A stretch of DNA of 64,000 bases from Reyranella massiliensis 521 (GTDB lineage: Bacteria > Pseudomonadota > Alphaproteobacteria > Reyranellales > Reyranellaceae): the NCBI GenBank assembly GCA_945860205.1, contig CAMARK010000007.1, positions 18,651 through 82,650 on the forward strand, in the 5' to 3' direction. Below are positions 42,386 to 51,771 of this stretch, piece after piece. A program made the translations under genes and the position numbers. The notes under the pieces were generated by a model. The model made no database searches and was not told the origin of the DNA. It saw only the letters and a list, made by a program, of their open reading frames with translations. Within the stretch, counting starts at the first letter, position 1. Every line of letters starts with the position of its first letter.

Positions 42386-43749
42386 CAGATGATTTCCATG
42401 TAGCGTTCGAGTTCCCAGTCCGTGATGGCCTTGCGGAACTCCCGCTCTTCCCATTCACGCGTTGCAGAGTAATGATCGACGAAGGCATCGCCGAACAGGT
42501 TGCGCGCCGGCTTCGACGCCTTCAACCGTCCGGCCGCATCCATCAGGGTACGCGGCAGCTGCGACTTCACCGGATGTTTTAGGGCATAGGAGTTGCCCTT
42601 GATCGGCTCGCCCGGCTCGATCTTGTTCTCGATCCCCCACAGGCCCGCGCCGACCGCGGCGGCCAGCGCCAGGTAGGGATTAGCATCGGCGGCGGCGACC
42701 CGGTATTCGACGCGCGTCGACTTGGCCGAGCCCGGGATGATGCGGAGCGCCGTGGTGCGGTTTTCGACGCCCCAGGTCGCATCCGTGGGCGCCCAGAAGC
42801 CGGGGATGAGCCGGCGGTACGAATTCACCGTCGAGGCGACCATCGCCAGCGTCTCCGGCATCAATGCCCGCTGACCGCCGACGAAGTGGCGCATCGTCGT
42901 GCTCATGCGATGCGGCGCCTTCTCGTCATAGAAGGCCGACTTGCCGCCCTTCCACAGCGACATGTGCATGTGGCCGCCACAACCCGGCCAGTCCTTCGAC
43001 CATTTGGCCATGAAGGTGGCGAGCCAGTCGCGCTTCTGCGCCAGCACCTTGGTGAAGAGCTTGAACAGCGCCGCGCGGTCGGCCGATGGCAGCGCGTCGC
43101 CGACGCGCAACGCGGCCTCGAGGACGCCTGCGCCGGTCTCCGTGTGCAGGCCCTCGATGCCCATGTCCATCGTCTCGCACATGGCGAGCAGGTCCTTGTA
43201 GAAATCGGACAGGACCGAGTTGCGCAGCACCGAGTAGCCGAAGAAGCCCGGCGAGATCGGCTTCAGGTTGCGATAGCCCTTCTCGCGGATCGAGAACGCG
43301 GTCTCGGCAAAGACGAAGAACTCGTATTCAAAGCCGACCTTGACCTCGAAGCCCATCTTGGCCGCGCGCGCCAGCACGCGCCGCAGCACGCCGCGCGGAC
43401 AGATCTCCTCCGCCCGGTCGACGAACTCGCAGAGGAACAGCAGGTTGCCCGGCTCGGTCGCGATCTCGCGGCAGGTGTCCGGCAGGACGCGGACGTTGGC
43501 GTCGGGATAGCCGGAGTGCCAGCCGGTGTAGGCGACATTGTCGTAGAGCTGGTCGTTGGAATCCCAGCCCAGCACCACGTCGCAGAAGCCGAAGCCGCCT
43601 TCCAGCGCGGAATGGAACTTGTCGATATGGATGTACTTGCCGCGCAGGATGCCGTCGATGTCGTGGACGCCCACCTTGATGTGGGTCAGGCTCCGTTCCT
43701 TGACGATCTTGCGGGCATCAGCCGCCGTCTTGACCTGGCGCGGATCCAT
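42385..43749 (-). CDS. Glutamine synthetase-family ligase (gamma-glutamyl amine synthetase-like)
   Basis: The 454-aa protein has the glutamine synthetase layout. A beta-grasp domain (KVGVHDIDGILRGK) is followed by the catalytic domain with GFEYEFFVF (metal glutamates), TETGAGVLEAAL, CGGHMHMSLW (ammonia/metal histidines) and VENRTTALRI with the conserved arginines. The length and the N-terminal region fit the PuuA/GlnA4-like ligases that join glutamate to amines, not the housekeeping GlnA, whose adenylylation loop is missing. It probably gamma-glutamylates an amine in the pathway. It is co-linear with the TRAP genes upstream (48-bp gap) and overlaps the alcohol dehydrogenase. Confidence 0.9.
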   Translation of the reverse strand: MDPRQVKTAADARKIVKERSLTHIKVGVHDIDGILRGKYIHIDKFHSALEGGFGFCDVVLGWDSNDQLYDNVAYTGWHSGYPDANVRVLPDTCREIATEPGNLLFLCEFVDRAEEICPRGVLRRVLARAAKMGFEVKVGFEYEFFVFAETAFSIREKGYRNLKPISPGFFGYSVLRNSVLSDFYKDLLAMCETMDMGIEGLHTETGAGVLEAALRVGDALPSADRAALFKLFTKVLAQKRDWLATFMAKWSKDWPGCGGHMHMSLWKGGKSAFYDEKAPHRMSTTMRHFVGGQRALMPETLAMVASTVNSYRRLIPGFWAPTDATWGVENRTTALRIIPGSAKSTRVEYRVAAADANPYLALAAAVGAGLWGIENKIEPGEPIKGNSYALKHPVKSQLPRTLMDAAGRLKASKPARNLFGDAFVDHYSATREWEEREFRKAITDWELERYMEII

Positions 43750-43797
43750 GCCGTCCCCCGATTGACTTCCACTTTCCTCAGTTTGTCAGAGGCCGGT

Positions 43798-45099
43798 CTA
43801 TCTCGACAGTATGAAATCGACCGGCCACGTCACCAGCTGGGGGAAGATTGTCAGGACCGCAGTGAAGACCATCATGATCAGGAAAAAGGGAATCACTTTC
43901 CAGGCGACGTAAGTTTGCGAATCGCCGGTGATGTTCTGGATCACGAACAGGTTGAAGGCCACCGGCGGGCTGATCTGTGCCATCTCGATGGTGAGGATCA
44001 GGAAGATGCCGAACCACAATTTGTCGAAGCCAGCGGCGAGCACGACCGGCAGCACGATCGGCAGGGTCAGCACGATCATGGAGAAGCCTTCCAGCACCGT
44101 GCCAAGCAGGATGTAGAAGAACATCAGGAACATGATCAGCACGAAGGGCGAGAGCTGCCACGAGGTGATGGCCGCCGAGACGAACTGCGGCACGCGGAGG
44201 TTGGCCAGCACAGTACCGACCATGAACGCGCCGATCACGATCATGCCGATCATGCAGGTGGTCTGGACGGAGCCCAGCAGTGCGTCGCGGACGCCCTTCC
44301 AGCTCAAGGTCCCCTGCCCGGCCGCGACAGCCAAGGCACCCAGCACACCGATGGCCGAGGCCTCGGACGGGCTGGCGATGCCAGCATACATGGTGCCGAG
44401 CACGGTCAGGATCAGGAAGGCCACCGGTCCCAGCTCGATCAAACTCTTGAAGCGATCGGCCCAGGTCCAGGTGGTGTGATCGTCGTTCGGCACCAGCTTG
44501 GGATTCAGGATCGACCGGATCGCCATATAGCCCATGAAGCAACCGGCAAGCGCAAAGCCCGGCAGGAAACCGGCCGTGAACAGGCGCAGGAGCGATTCCT
44601 CGGCCAGCACGGCATAGATGATCATTGGGATCGAGGGCGGGATAAGGAAACCCAGCGTCCCCGCCCCGGCCAGGCTGCCGACCGCCAAGCCCTTGTCGTA
44701 GCCGCGCTTCAGCAATTCGGTGAGCGTGATGCGGCCGACCACCTGCGTGGTCGCCGCCGACGAGCCCGAGATCGCCGCAAACATCGAGCAGCCGATCACC
44801 GTGGTGTGGAACAGGCGGCCCGGCAGGAAGCTCATCCAGGGCGCGATGCCTGAGAACAGCGACTGCGACAGACTCGTGCGAAACAGCAGCTCGCCCATCA
44901 GGATGAACAGCGGCAGCGAGACGATGTCCGACGAGGTCGCCACGTTGAACGCCCAGTTGGCGATCAGCTTGTGCGTCGGCAGGTTGGTATACATCTCCAG
45001 CAGCACGACCGCCGTGGCAATCAGCGCCGGCCCGATCCAGATGCCGACGCAAAGAAGCCCCACCATCAGGATCAGCAGCCAGGTCAGGATGGCAGTCAT
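43798..45099 (-). CDS. TRAP transporter large permease (DctM)
   Basis: I chose the ATG at 45099, 4 bp after the DctQ stop (433 aa). About 12 membrane helices are visible. DctM hallmarks are SLPLFILMGELLFRTSLSQ, AAISGSSAATTQVVG, LAGAGTLGFLIPPSIPMIIYAV and IEMAQISPPVAFNLFVIQ. It forms the sodium-driven transport channel with the DctQ subunit. The substrate is set by the DctP protein upstream and is probably an organic acid or lactam connected to the hydantoinase genes. Confidence 0.93.
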   Translation of the reverse strand: MTAILTWLLILMVGLLCVGIWIGPALIATAVVLLEMYTNLPTHKLIANWAFNVATSSDIVSLPLFILMGELLFRTSLSQSLFSGIAPWMSFLPGRLFHTTVIGCSMFAAISGSSAATTQVVGRITLTELLKRGYDKGLAVGSLAGAGTLGFLIPPSIPMIIYAVLAEESLLRLFTAGFLPGFALAGCFMGYMAIRSILNPKLVPNDDHTTWTWADRFKSLIELGPVAFLILTVLGTMYAGIASPSEASAIGVLGALAVAAGQGTLSWKGVRDALLGSVQTTCMIGMIVIGAFMVGTVLANLRVPQFVSAAITSWQLSPFVLIMFLMFFYILLGTVLEGFSMIVLTLPIVLPVVLAAGFDKLWFGIFLILTIEMAQISPPVAFNLFVIQNITGDSQTYVAWKVIPFFLIMMVFTAVLTIFPQLVTWPVDFILSR

Positions 45100-45103
45100 G
45101 TGC

Positions 45104-45664
45104 TTACTCGATGTCCTGACCGATGCGCAGGCTGGCGTCGTCGCCCGGCTCACCGCGCAGCAGACGGCCCAGCCGAGCAATTGCCTGAAGGGTGAAGAGA
45201 AGCGATCCCAGCGCCAGCGGGAACTGCGTGATCCAGCGCAGGATCTCGCTCTTCTCCGGCGAGCGCGACTCGCGCATCCAGGAAAACCACGTCATCTCGC
45301 CCAGCGCCCAGGTGAGATAGGCCGCGATCGCGATGCCGCAGACGGTCGAGAACAGGTCGAAGAAGCGCGCCACGGGCTTCGGGACATTCTCGAGCAGGAC
45401 GTTGACGCGGATTTGCGCGCCGGCGCGCAAGGCGTAGGCAGCCCCCATCAGGAATGCAGCGCCCATCAAATAGGCGCTGAATTCCCAGGCAAAATAGAGG
45501 CTGACATTGAACAGATTGCGGCATGCGACCTCGGCCACGATCAGGCCGAGGATGGATGCGATGCAGATCGCCGACGCCCAGCCGCCCCACAGGGACAGCT
45601 CTTCGATCGCGTCGAGGACGCGACCGACCGGATCGGGCGGACGACCTGAAGAACCGACGGACAC
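45104..45664 (-). CDS. TRAP transporter small permease (DctQ)
   Basis: The 186-aa protein starts with GTG at 45664, two bases after the DctP stop. Four membrane helices are visible at about 26-48, 60-80, 95-117 and 143-165. The family signature is NVSLYFAWEFSAYLMGAAFLMGAAYALRAGAQIRV in the second and third helices. It joins the large permease to make the membrane unit of the TRAP transporter. The tight spacing on both sides shows co-translation with DctP and DctM. Confidence 0.92.
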   Translation of the reverse strand: MSVGSSGRPPDPVGRVLDAIEELSLWGGWASAICIASILGLIVAEVACRNLFNVSLYFAWEFSAYLMGAAFLMGAAYALRAGAQIRVNVLLENVPKPVARFFDLFSTVCGIAIAAYLTWALGEMTWFSWMRESRSPEKSEILRWITQFPLALGSLLFTLQAIARLGRLLRGEPGDDASLRIGQDIE

Positions 45665-45666
45665 GA

Positions 45667-46683
45667 TCAGGAGCGTCCCAGGTCCTTCTTGTACTTGGCG
45701 ATGATGTCGGCGGCAGCGGGGCCTGCGCGGTCGATAAAGGCCTTCTCGAGCCCGATAGTCTTCTCGCGCATTTCCTTCAGCATCGCCGGCGGCACCACGA
45801 TCATTTCCATGCCGCCCTCGGTCAGGCGCTTGGCGCTGCTCGCATCAGCATCGCTCGCAACCTTCCAGAACTCGGGCTCGAGCTTGGCCGCCAGGTCCTT
45901 GATGATCTTCTGGTTGGCGGGCGAGATCTTCTTCCAGGTGTCGTTGTTGATGGTGACGATCTGCGAGCTCCAGACGTGGTTGGTCTTGTAGAAGTACTTC
46001 AGGAACTCCCAGAACTTGCCGTCGACGCCAGACACCGAGGAGGTGGTGACGCCGACCACGGCACCCGAAGCCAGCGCTGGCACAGTCTCGCCCCAGGGGA
46101 TCTGGACGGCGGCCATGCCGAGCGAGTTCACCATGTCGCCCGCCTGCCGATCGGGCACGCGGATCTTGAGGCCCTTCAGCCCGTCCAGCGTGTCGGACTT
46201 CGTCTTGGTGTGCAGGTACTGCGTCGGCCACGGCACGGTGTAGAGGATCGTCTGGTTGAACTTGGTGGCGATCTTGTCGAATTCGGGCCGCGCGTATTTC
46301 TGCAGCACCTTGAGATCTTCCGGATTGCCGACCAGGAACGGCACGCCCTCGATGCCCAGGAGTGGCGCATCGCCGACCTGCTGGATGTTGAGGATGTCGG
46401 CCATCGGCACCAGCCCGTCGCGCACGGCGTTGAGCTGCTCCGGCCCCTTGTAGCCCAGCGATCCACCGGAATGGACCGTGATCACCACCTGGCCATTGGT
46501 CGCCTTGGCGACTTCCTCGGCGAACAGCTTGGCGTTCTTGGTGTGGAAATTACCGTCCGGCCACACCGTCGCTAGATCGAGTTTCATCGGCGCCTGCGCA
46601 CCCACGATGGAAGGCGCGCCGATCACTGCCGCCGCACCTGCTCCCACGCCTGCCTTCAAGGCCGTCCTGCGTCCCAGTTTCAT
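45667..46683 (-). CDS. TRAP transporter substrate-binding protein (DctP)
   Basis: The 338-aa protein has a twin-arginine-type signal (LGRRTALKAGVGAGAAAVIG) ending near VGAQA, so it may cross the membrane folded by the Tat route. DctP features are HTKNAKLFAEEVAKATNGQVVITVHSGG, LKGLKIRVPD with the arginine that clamps a carboxylate, and SQIVTINNDTWKKISPANQKII. A bound carboxylate is therefore likely. It follows the hydantoinase B gene by 36 bp and precedes DctQ. Confidence 0.92.
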   Translation of the reverse strand: MKLGRRTALKAGVGAGAAAVIGAPSIVGAQAPMKLDLATVWPDGNFHTKNAKLFAEEVAKATNGQVVITVHSGGSLGYKGPEQLNAVRDGLVPMADILNIQQVGDAPLLGIEGVPFLVGNPEDLKVLQKYARPEFDKIATKFNQTILYTVPWPTQYLHTKTKSDTLDGLKGLKIRVPDRQAGDMVNSLGMAAVQIPWGETVPALASGAVVGVTTSSVSGVDGKFWEFLKYFYKTNHVWSSQIVTINNDTWKKISPANQKIIKDLAAKLEPEFWKVASDADASSAKRLTEGGMEMIVVPPAMLKEMREKTIGLEKAFIDRAGPAAADIIAKYKKDLGRS

Positions 46684-46719
46684 CGCAAACCCCTTCGTTA
46701 GTTGATTCCCCGTCCCAGA

Positions 46720-48393
46720 CTACTCGGCCGCATGTGGCGGCTTGTACGCATAAAGCCTGTCGGCCGTCTCCGGCGAGATCAGCTCGTCGGCAAGATCGTT
46801 GGCGACCTGCGCCCGATCGCGCTCCGCCGGCGCGCCGATACCACCGCCGCCCGGCGTCATGACGATGAGGCGGTCGCCCGGCGGGATGAGCTGGAATCCC
46901 TTGCCCTTGAGCGTCTGGCCCGACTTCAGCGCCACGAAACCCGCCTCGCCGTCGCCGCCACCATCGCGGCCACGCGCGGGATAGTCGATCCGGTCGAAGG
47001 CCGCGAGCAGGTCGAAGGGTTCGGCGATACCGCTTTCGATTTCCATGATCTGACCGAGCCCGCCGCGCGAGCGGCCGGCGCCGCCTGAATCGGGGCGGAA
47101 CTCCTTGCGCCAGAAGATCAAGGGCGTCTGGGTCTCGGCGATCTCGACCGGCGTGCCGCGCACGCCGCTGGGATAGGCGGTGGCCGAGAGACCGTCCTTG
47201 TCCGGCCGCGCGCCGGTGCCGCCGTTCGAGGTGATGGCCATGCCGAAGCCGTAGTTGCCGCCCTCGCCGCCGTGCACGCGACCACGCACGTTGATGTTCC
47301 ACAGGCACGAGGTGCCTTCGGCCGGGACGCGATCGGGAATGATCTGACGCAGGCACCCGAAAACAACGTCCGGCAGCATCTGGCCGATGACATGGCGCGA
47401 GGCAACGGCCATCGGCTTGGGGGCGTTCAGGATGGCGTCGGGCGGCGCCGACACAGTGAGCGGCTCGAGCGATCCGGCATTGTTGGGAATGTGGGTCGCG
47501 ACCACGCAGCCCAGCCCGAACACGGTGTAGGCCGTGGTGTAGGCGTGCGGCACGTTGATGCCTCGCTTGGAGGCGCCGGTGGTGCCGCTATAATCGACAT
47601 GGATGCCATTGTCGGAAACCGTGAGCGCGGCCTTCAGCGTCACCGGCTCGTCGTAGCCGTCGACCGTCATGCTGTTGTGCCAGGTGCCCTTGGGCAGCTT
47701 GGCGATCTCGGCCAGCACCGCCTCGCGCGAACGGGCGATGATATGCTCGCCGAGCTGATCCAGCGTGTCGATGCCGAACTCGTCCATCATCTCGACCAGC
47801 CGGCGGCTGCCGACGTCGTTGCAGCCGGCCAGCGAGTAGACATCACCCTCGGTGTCGACCGGCTGGCGCGTATTGGCGCGGATCATCGCCATCAGCGTCT
47901 CGTTCACCCGGCCGTTGTCGAATAGTTTCAGCATCGGGATGTAGAGACCCTCCATGAACACGTCGGTGGCGTCGGGGCCGAAGCCGATGCCGCCGATGTC
48001 CATGAGATGGCTGGTGCAGGAGAACAGCGCGACCAACTTGCCGTTGCGGAAGCAGGGCGTGGTGATGACGAAGTCGTTGAGATGGCCAGTGCCCATCCAC
48101 GGATCGTTGGTGATGTAGGCGTCGCCCGGCTTCATGGTGTCGACCGGGAAGTAGCGCAGGAAATGCTTCACCGACTCGGCCATGGAGTTCACATGACCCG
48201 GCGTGCCGGTGATGGCCTGGGCCAGCATGCGGCCCTGGAGGTCGAAGATGCCAGCCGAAAGGTCGCCCGCCTCGCGCACGATCGGGCTGAAGGCGGTACG
48301 CATCAGCGTCTGCGCCTGCTCCTCGACCACGGCGATCAGGCGGTTCCACATGATCTGCAGATCGATCAGCCCGACGCTGTTGGATTGGCTCAT
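46720..48393 (-). CDS. hyuB: Hydantoinase B/oxoprolinase family protein
   Basis: Start ATG at 48393 with a GAGGAGAG ribosome site (557 aa). HyuB-family features: DLQIMWNRLIAVVEEQAQTLMRTAFSPIVREAGD, the strand GDAYITNDPWMGTGHLNDF, and the C-terminal GGGGIGAPAERD. HyuB and HyuA act together as ATP-dependent ring-opening enzymes: N-methylhydantoinase, 5-oxoprolinase or the related acetone/acetophenone carboxylases. The operon context, with an N-methylamine dehydrogenase at the end, favours a hydantoin or lactam. It starts 10 bp after the HyuA stop. Confidence 0.91.
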   Translation of the reverse strand: MSQSNSVGLIDLQIMWNRLIAVVEEQAQTLMRTAFSPIVREAGDLSAGIFDLQGRMLAQAITGTPGHVNSMAESVKHFLRYFPVDTMKPGDAYITNDPWMGTGHLNDFVITTPCFRNGKLVALFSCTSHLMDIGGIGFGPDATDVFMEGLYIPMLKLFDNGRVNETLMAMIRANTRQPVDTEGDVYSLAGCNDVGSRRLVEMMDEFGIDTLDQLGEHIIARSREAVLAEIAKLPKGTWHNSMTVDGYDEPVTLKAALTVSDNGIHVDYSGTTGASKRGINVPHAYTTAYTVFGLGCVVATHIPNNAGSLEPLTVSAPPDAILNAPKPMAVASRHVIGQMLPDVVFGCLRQIIPDRVPAEGTSCLWNINVRGRVHGGEGGNYGFGMAITSNGGTGARPDKDGLSATAYPSGVRGTPVEIAETQTPLIFWRKEFRPDSGGAGRSRGGLGQIMEIESGIAEPFDLLAAFDRIDYPARGRDGGGDGEAGFVALKSGQTLKGKGFQLIPPGDRLIVMTPGGGGIGAPAERDRAQVANDLADELISPETADRLYAYKPPHAAE

Positions 48394-48403
48394 GCCTCTC
48401 TCC

Positions 48404-50482
48404 TCACCCGGCCTTGCGATCCATGACGATACAGCCTGATGCATCGATGTGCGCGGTAAAACTGGCCGAAATATAGGTCGAGGTCTCGTCCTCGGCCACG
48501 ATCGCCGGCCCGGCGAAAGCGCTGCCCGGCGGCAACTTCTCGCGGCGATAGACCGGCACTTCTGTGGTCCGGCCGCTGCGGCCGTCGAACACCGGGCGGC
48601 GTGCGACCGGCACGGGTGGCGGTGCGGCAGGCGCCGCACCCTGCACCGCCGGCAGGTTGGTTTCGGTCGAGACCTGCACCGACCAGCTCAGGATCTCTAT
48701 GGCGGCGTTGGGGATGTGGCGTTCGAACAGCGCCGCGTAGTCGCGTTCGTAGGCCGTGCGCAGCGCCTCGGCGTCGCTCGCGACCAGCGGCCGCGATGGC
48801 AGCACGACCATGATCTCGTGGCCCTGGCCGATATAGCGCATGAAGGCCACGCGGCGCTCGAAGGTCTTCATGCCGCGCGCACCTGGGGCCACCAGCGCCG
48901 TCGCCTCGATGCTCATCTCGCCCAGGAGTTCCGAGGCCGAGGCTCCGTCGAAAGCGTCGAGTCGCATGTAGCGGCTGCGGACCAGCTCGAAGGAGACAGG
49001 CGCCGCCAGAAAACCCACCGCCGAGCCGACACCGGCATTGGGCGGCACGATCACGCGCTGGACGCCGATCTTCTCAGCGACCCGGGCGGCATGCAACGGG
49101 GCCCCGCCACCGAAGGCGATCAGATTGTACTGGTTGACCACGGCGCCGCGCTCGACAGCATGCACGCGGGCGGCACTGGCCATGTTCTCCGACACCATCT
49201 CGTAGACGGCATAGGCCGCCATGTCGGTCGACAGTCCCAGGCCCTGGGCGATGTCGCGGTCGAGCGCCCCCTTGGCGGCCTCGAGATCGAGCGCGATCGT
49301 GCCACCAGCGAAATCCTTGGGGTCGATCGTGCCCAGCACGACATTGGCGTCGGTCACCGCCGGATGCCGGCCGCCGCGGCCGTAGCAGGCCGGCCCCGGC
49401 TCGGCGCCGGCGCTTTCCGGGCCCACCGTCACGCGCTTCAGCGCGTCGAGCCGCGCGATCGAGCCGCCGCCTGCCCCAATCTCGACCATCTCGATCACCG
49501 GGATGCGCACGGGAAGACCCGAGCCCTTGAGGAAGCGGGCGGCACGGTCGACCTCGAACAGCCGCGCGGTGTGCGGCGTGAAATCGTCGATCAGGCAGAT
49601 CTTGGCCGTCGTGCCCCCCATATCGTAGCTGAGCGCGCGCTTTTCACCGGCGCGCGCCGCCATCTGCGCAGCAAAAATCGCGCCGCCCGCCGGGCCCGAC
49701 TCGATCAGCCGCACGGGAAAGCGCCGCGCCGTCTCGATGGCGGTGAGGCCGCCGCCCGACGTCACGAGGTAGATCGTGCCTTTGAATTTCTCGGCGGCAA
49801 GGGCTGCCTGCATGCGCGCGAGGTAGGAATCCATGAGCGGTTGCACGTAGGCGTTGGCCACGGCCGTCGAGGTGCGTTCGTACTCCCGCACCTCGGGACA
49901 GACTTCGCTGGAAAGCGTCACCTTGAGCTTGGGCTGCTCGGCGAGCAGAATCTCGCGCGTCCGCCGCTCGTGCGCCGGATTGACGTAGGCGTGCATGAAC
50001 GCGACAGCGACGCTTTCGATGCCCTGGGTGCCGAGTTCAGCCGCGATCGCGCGCACGGCCGCCTCGTCGAGTGCCAGCCGCACCTTGCCGTGCACATCCA
50101 TGCGCTCCGGAACAGTGAAGCGGAGCGCGCGCGGCACCAGCGGGCGGGGCTTCTCGATGGTCAGATCGTACTGGTCGTAACGGCTTTCGTTGGCGATATC
50201 GAGGACGTCGCGGAAGCCTTCGGTGGCAATCAGGGCGGTGCGGGCGCCCCGGCGCTCGATTATGGCGTTGGTGGCAAGGGTCGTTCCATGTACGAACACC
50301 GTGACGTCGCCGAAGCCACGCCCGGCATCCTCCAGGATTAACCGTACCCCGTCGAGCACCGCCTCTTCCGGCCGCTGCGGCGTCGTCAGCAGTTTGCGCG
50401 TCAGCCGCCGCCCGCCCTCTTCCAACACCACGTCCGTAAACGTGCCGCCAATGTCGACGGCAATGCGCAAATCCTTGACCAC
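48404..50482 (-). CDS. hyuA: Hydantoinase A/oxoprolinase family protein
   Basis: I chose the GTG at 50482, which has GGAG 5 bases before it (692 aa); a GTG at 50506 would add eight residues without a ribosome site. The actin-like ATPase fold is clear: LRIAVDIGGTFTDVVLEE for the phosphate loop, VHGTTLATNAIIERRG, the second phosphate loop SYDMGGTTAKICLI and the metal/adenosine region VEIGAGGGSIARLD. HyuA activates the substrate with ATP and HyuB completes ring opening. It is the first gene of the eight-gene minus-strand operon ending at 38758. Confidence 0.91.
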   Translation of the reverse strand: MVKDLRIAVDIGGTFTDVVLEEGGRRLTRKLLTTPQRPEEAVLDGVRLILEDAGRGFGDVTVFVHGTTLATNAIIERRGARTALIATEGFRDVLDIANESRYDQYDLTIEKPRPLVPRALRFTVPERMDVHGKVRLALDEAAVRAIAAELGTQGIESVAVAFMHAYVNPAHERRTREILLAEQPKLKVTLSSEVCPEVREYERTSTAVANAYVQPLMDSYLARMQAALAAEKFKGTIYLVTSGGGLTAIETARRFPVRLIESGPAGGAIFAAQMAARAGEKRALSYDMGGTTAKICLIDDFTPHTARLFEVDRAARFLKGSGLPVRIPVIEMVEIGAGGGSIARLDALKRVTVGPESAGAEPGPACYGRGGRHPAVTDANVVLGTIDPKDFAGGTIALDLEAAKGALDRDIAQGLGLSTDMAAYAVYEMVSENMASAARVHAVERGAVVNQYNLIAFGGGAPLHAARVAEKIGVQRVIVPPNAGVGSAVGFLAAPVSFELVRSRYMRLDAFDGASASELLGEMSIEATALVAPGARGMKTFERRVAFMRYIGQGHEIMVVLPSRPLVASDAEALRTAYERDYAALFERHIPNAAIEILSWSVQVSTETNLPAVQGAAPAAPPPVPVARRPVFDGRSGRTTEVPVYRREKLPPGSAFAGPAIVAEDETSTYISASFTAHIDASGCIVMDRKAG

Positions 50483-50577
50483 CTTGGCTCCAAACCCCCA
50501 TCCCACAACGCGGGCGCGACCGTAGACCGGCGTTCCGTGCGTTGCAATTCGCAGGCCAGGGCGCCTATGGTCGCTCC

Positions 50578-51771
50578 GTGACGGCCACGGCCTCCAGTCT
50601 TCGCGCGCGCACTCATGCGCTGCTGCACTTCACCGATCCCAGCGACGCGGGGCGCCGGTGGCGGCGGCTGCACCTTTGTGTGCTTGGCGTTGGCCTATTC
50701 GCCGTGATCCTGCTGTCGATCGACGACCTCTCGCTCGATACGCGGAACGCGCTGCGCTACGCGATCTGGGCGGTCGCCCTCCTGTTCTTCATCGAATACG
50801 TCGTGCGACTGTGGGCGGCGCCGGAAGAGGGCCGCTATAGAGAGAGCTCCCCCACGATGGCCCGGCTGCAATGGGCAGTATCCCTGCCGGGTCTGGTCGG
50901 ACTCCTGGCGACCGTGCCGACGTTCATGTGGCTGGCCGGCTACCGCATCGTAGGTTCCGATGCAGCGTCGATCTTCTGCGTCCTCTGGATCCTCAAGCTC
51001 GGCCTGCACGCACCTGCTCTCGGTACCTTGGCCCGAGTCGTGTCAAACGAACGCGCACCGATCGCCGGCGTCATGGCCCTGTTCTTGATTGTCCTGGTCA
51101 TCGCCGCAACCGCTGCGCATCTGCTCGAGCGCGGGCGTCAGCCGGAGGCGTTCGGCAGCCTGCCCAACGCCCTGTGGTGGGCGGTCGTGACACTGACGAC
51201 GACCGGTTACGGTGACGTGGTACCGGTCACGGCGGGCGGACGCCTGGTCGGCTCTGTCCTGATGATCAGTGGCATTTCCGTGCTCGCCATCATGACCGGC
51301 GTGCTCGCGACCGGCTTCGCCCAGGAAGAGCGGCGGCGCGAGTATCTCAGGGTCTGGGAGCAGGTGGCACGCGTGCCGATCTTCGCCGCCCTGGGTGTCG
51401 TCACCCTGTCCGAGATCGTGGGCAAATTGCGGACTCGCTACTATCCCTCGCATGTCACCATCATGCGGCGCGGCGATCCCGGCGACTCGATGTTCTTCAT
51501 CTCAAGCGGCGAGTGCGAAGTCCGCCTGCCGAGCGGCGGCACCGTAAAACTTGGCGAAGGCGCATTCTTCGGTGAAATGGCGCTTCTTGAGCGTCAACCC
51601 CGCTCCGCCACCGTGGCGACGGTGCGACCGACCACATTGCTGGTGCTTTATGCCAGCGACTTCTACGAGATCGCTTCGCGCATCCCTGCCTTGGCCGAAG
51701 CCGTCGAAATGGAGGCGAAGCGGCGACGCGAGGAGAATCTCGGAAGGGCCTCAGGCGAAGTCAAAAAATGA
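50578..51771 (+). CDS. Cyclic-nucleotide-gated potassium channel (MlotiK1-like)
   Basis: The start is probably the GTG at 50578 (397 aa); a TTG at 50542 is the alternative. Six membrane segments are visible (about 33-50, 61-80, 100-120, 128-142, 165-183, 222-245). The potassium filter TTTGYGD is at residues 207-213, before the last helix. A cyclic-nucleotide-binding domain (about 295-380) has FFGEMALLERQPRSATV, the phosphate-binding cassette. Order and wording closely follow MlotiK1 of Mesorhizobium, including HLLERGRQPEAFGS before the pore. The S4 segment lacks regular arginines, so ligand gating rather than voltage gating is expected. It is divergent from hyuA. Confidence 0.92.
   Translation: MTATASSLRARTHALLHFTDPSDAGRRWRRLHLCVLGVGLFAVILLSIDDLSLDTRNALRYAIWAVALLFFIEYVVRLWAAPEEGRYRESSPTMARLQWAVSLPGLVGLLATVPTFMWLAGYRIVGSDAASIFCVLWILKLGLHAPALGTLARVVSNERAPIAGVMALFLIVLVIAATAAHLLERGRQPEAFGSLPNALWWAVVTLTTTGYGDVVPVTAGGRLVGSVLMISGISVLAIMTGVLATGFAQEERRREYLRVWEQVARVPIFAALGVVTLSEIVGKLRTRYYPSHVTIMRRGDPGDSMFFISSGECEVRLPSGGTVKLGEGAFFGEMALLERQPRSATVATVRPTTLLVLYASDFYEIASRIPALAEAVEMEAKRRREENLGRASGEVKK

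Noticed and set aside
42886..44853. Plus-strand 655-codon frame opposite the glutamine-synthetase-like and DctM genes
   Set aside because: It is a mirror-frame shadow of two recognisable genes, with His/Asp/Gln-rich composition and no domains.
48449..50341. Plus-strand 630-codon frame opposite hyuA
   Set aside because: hyuA has clear ATPase motifs across the same DNA; the opposite frame shows none.
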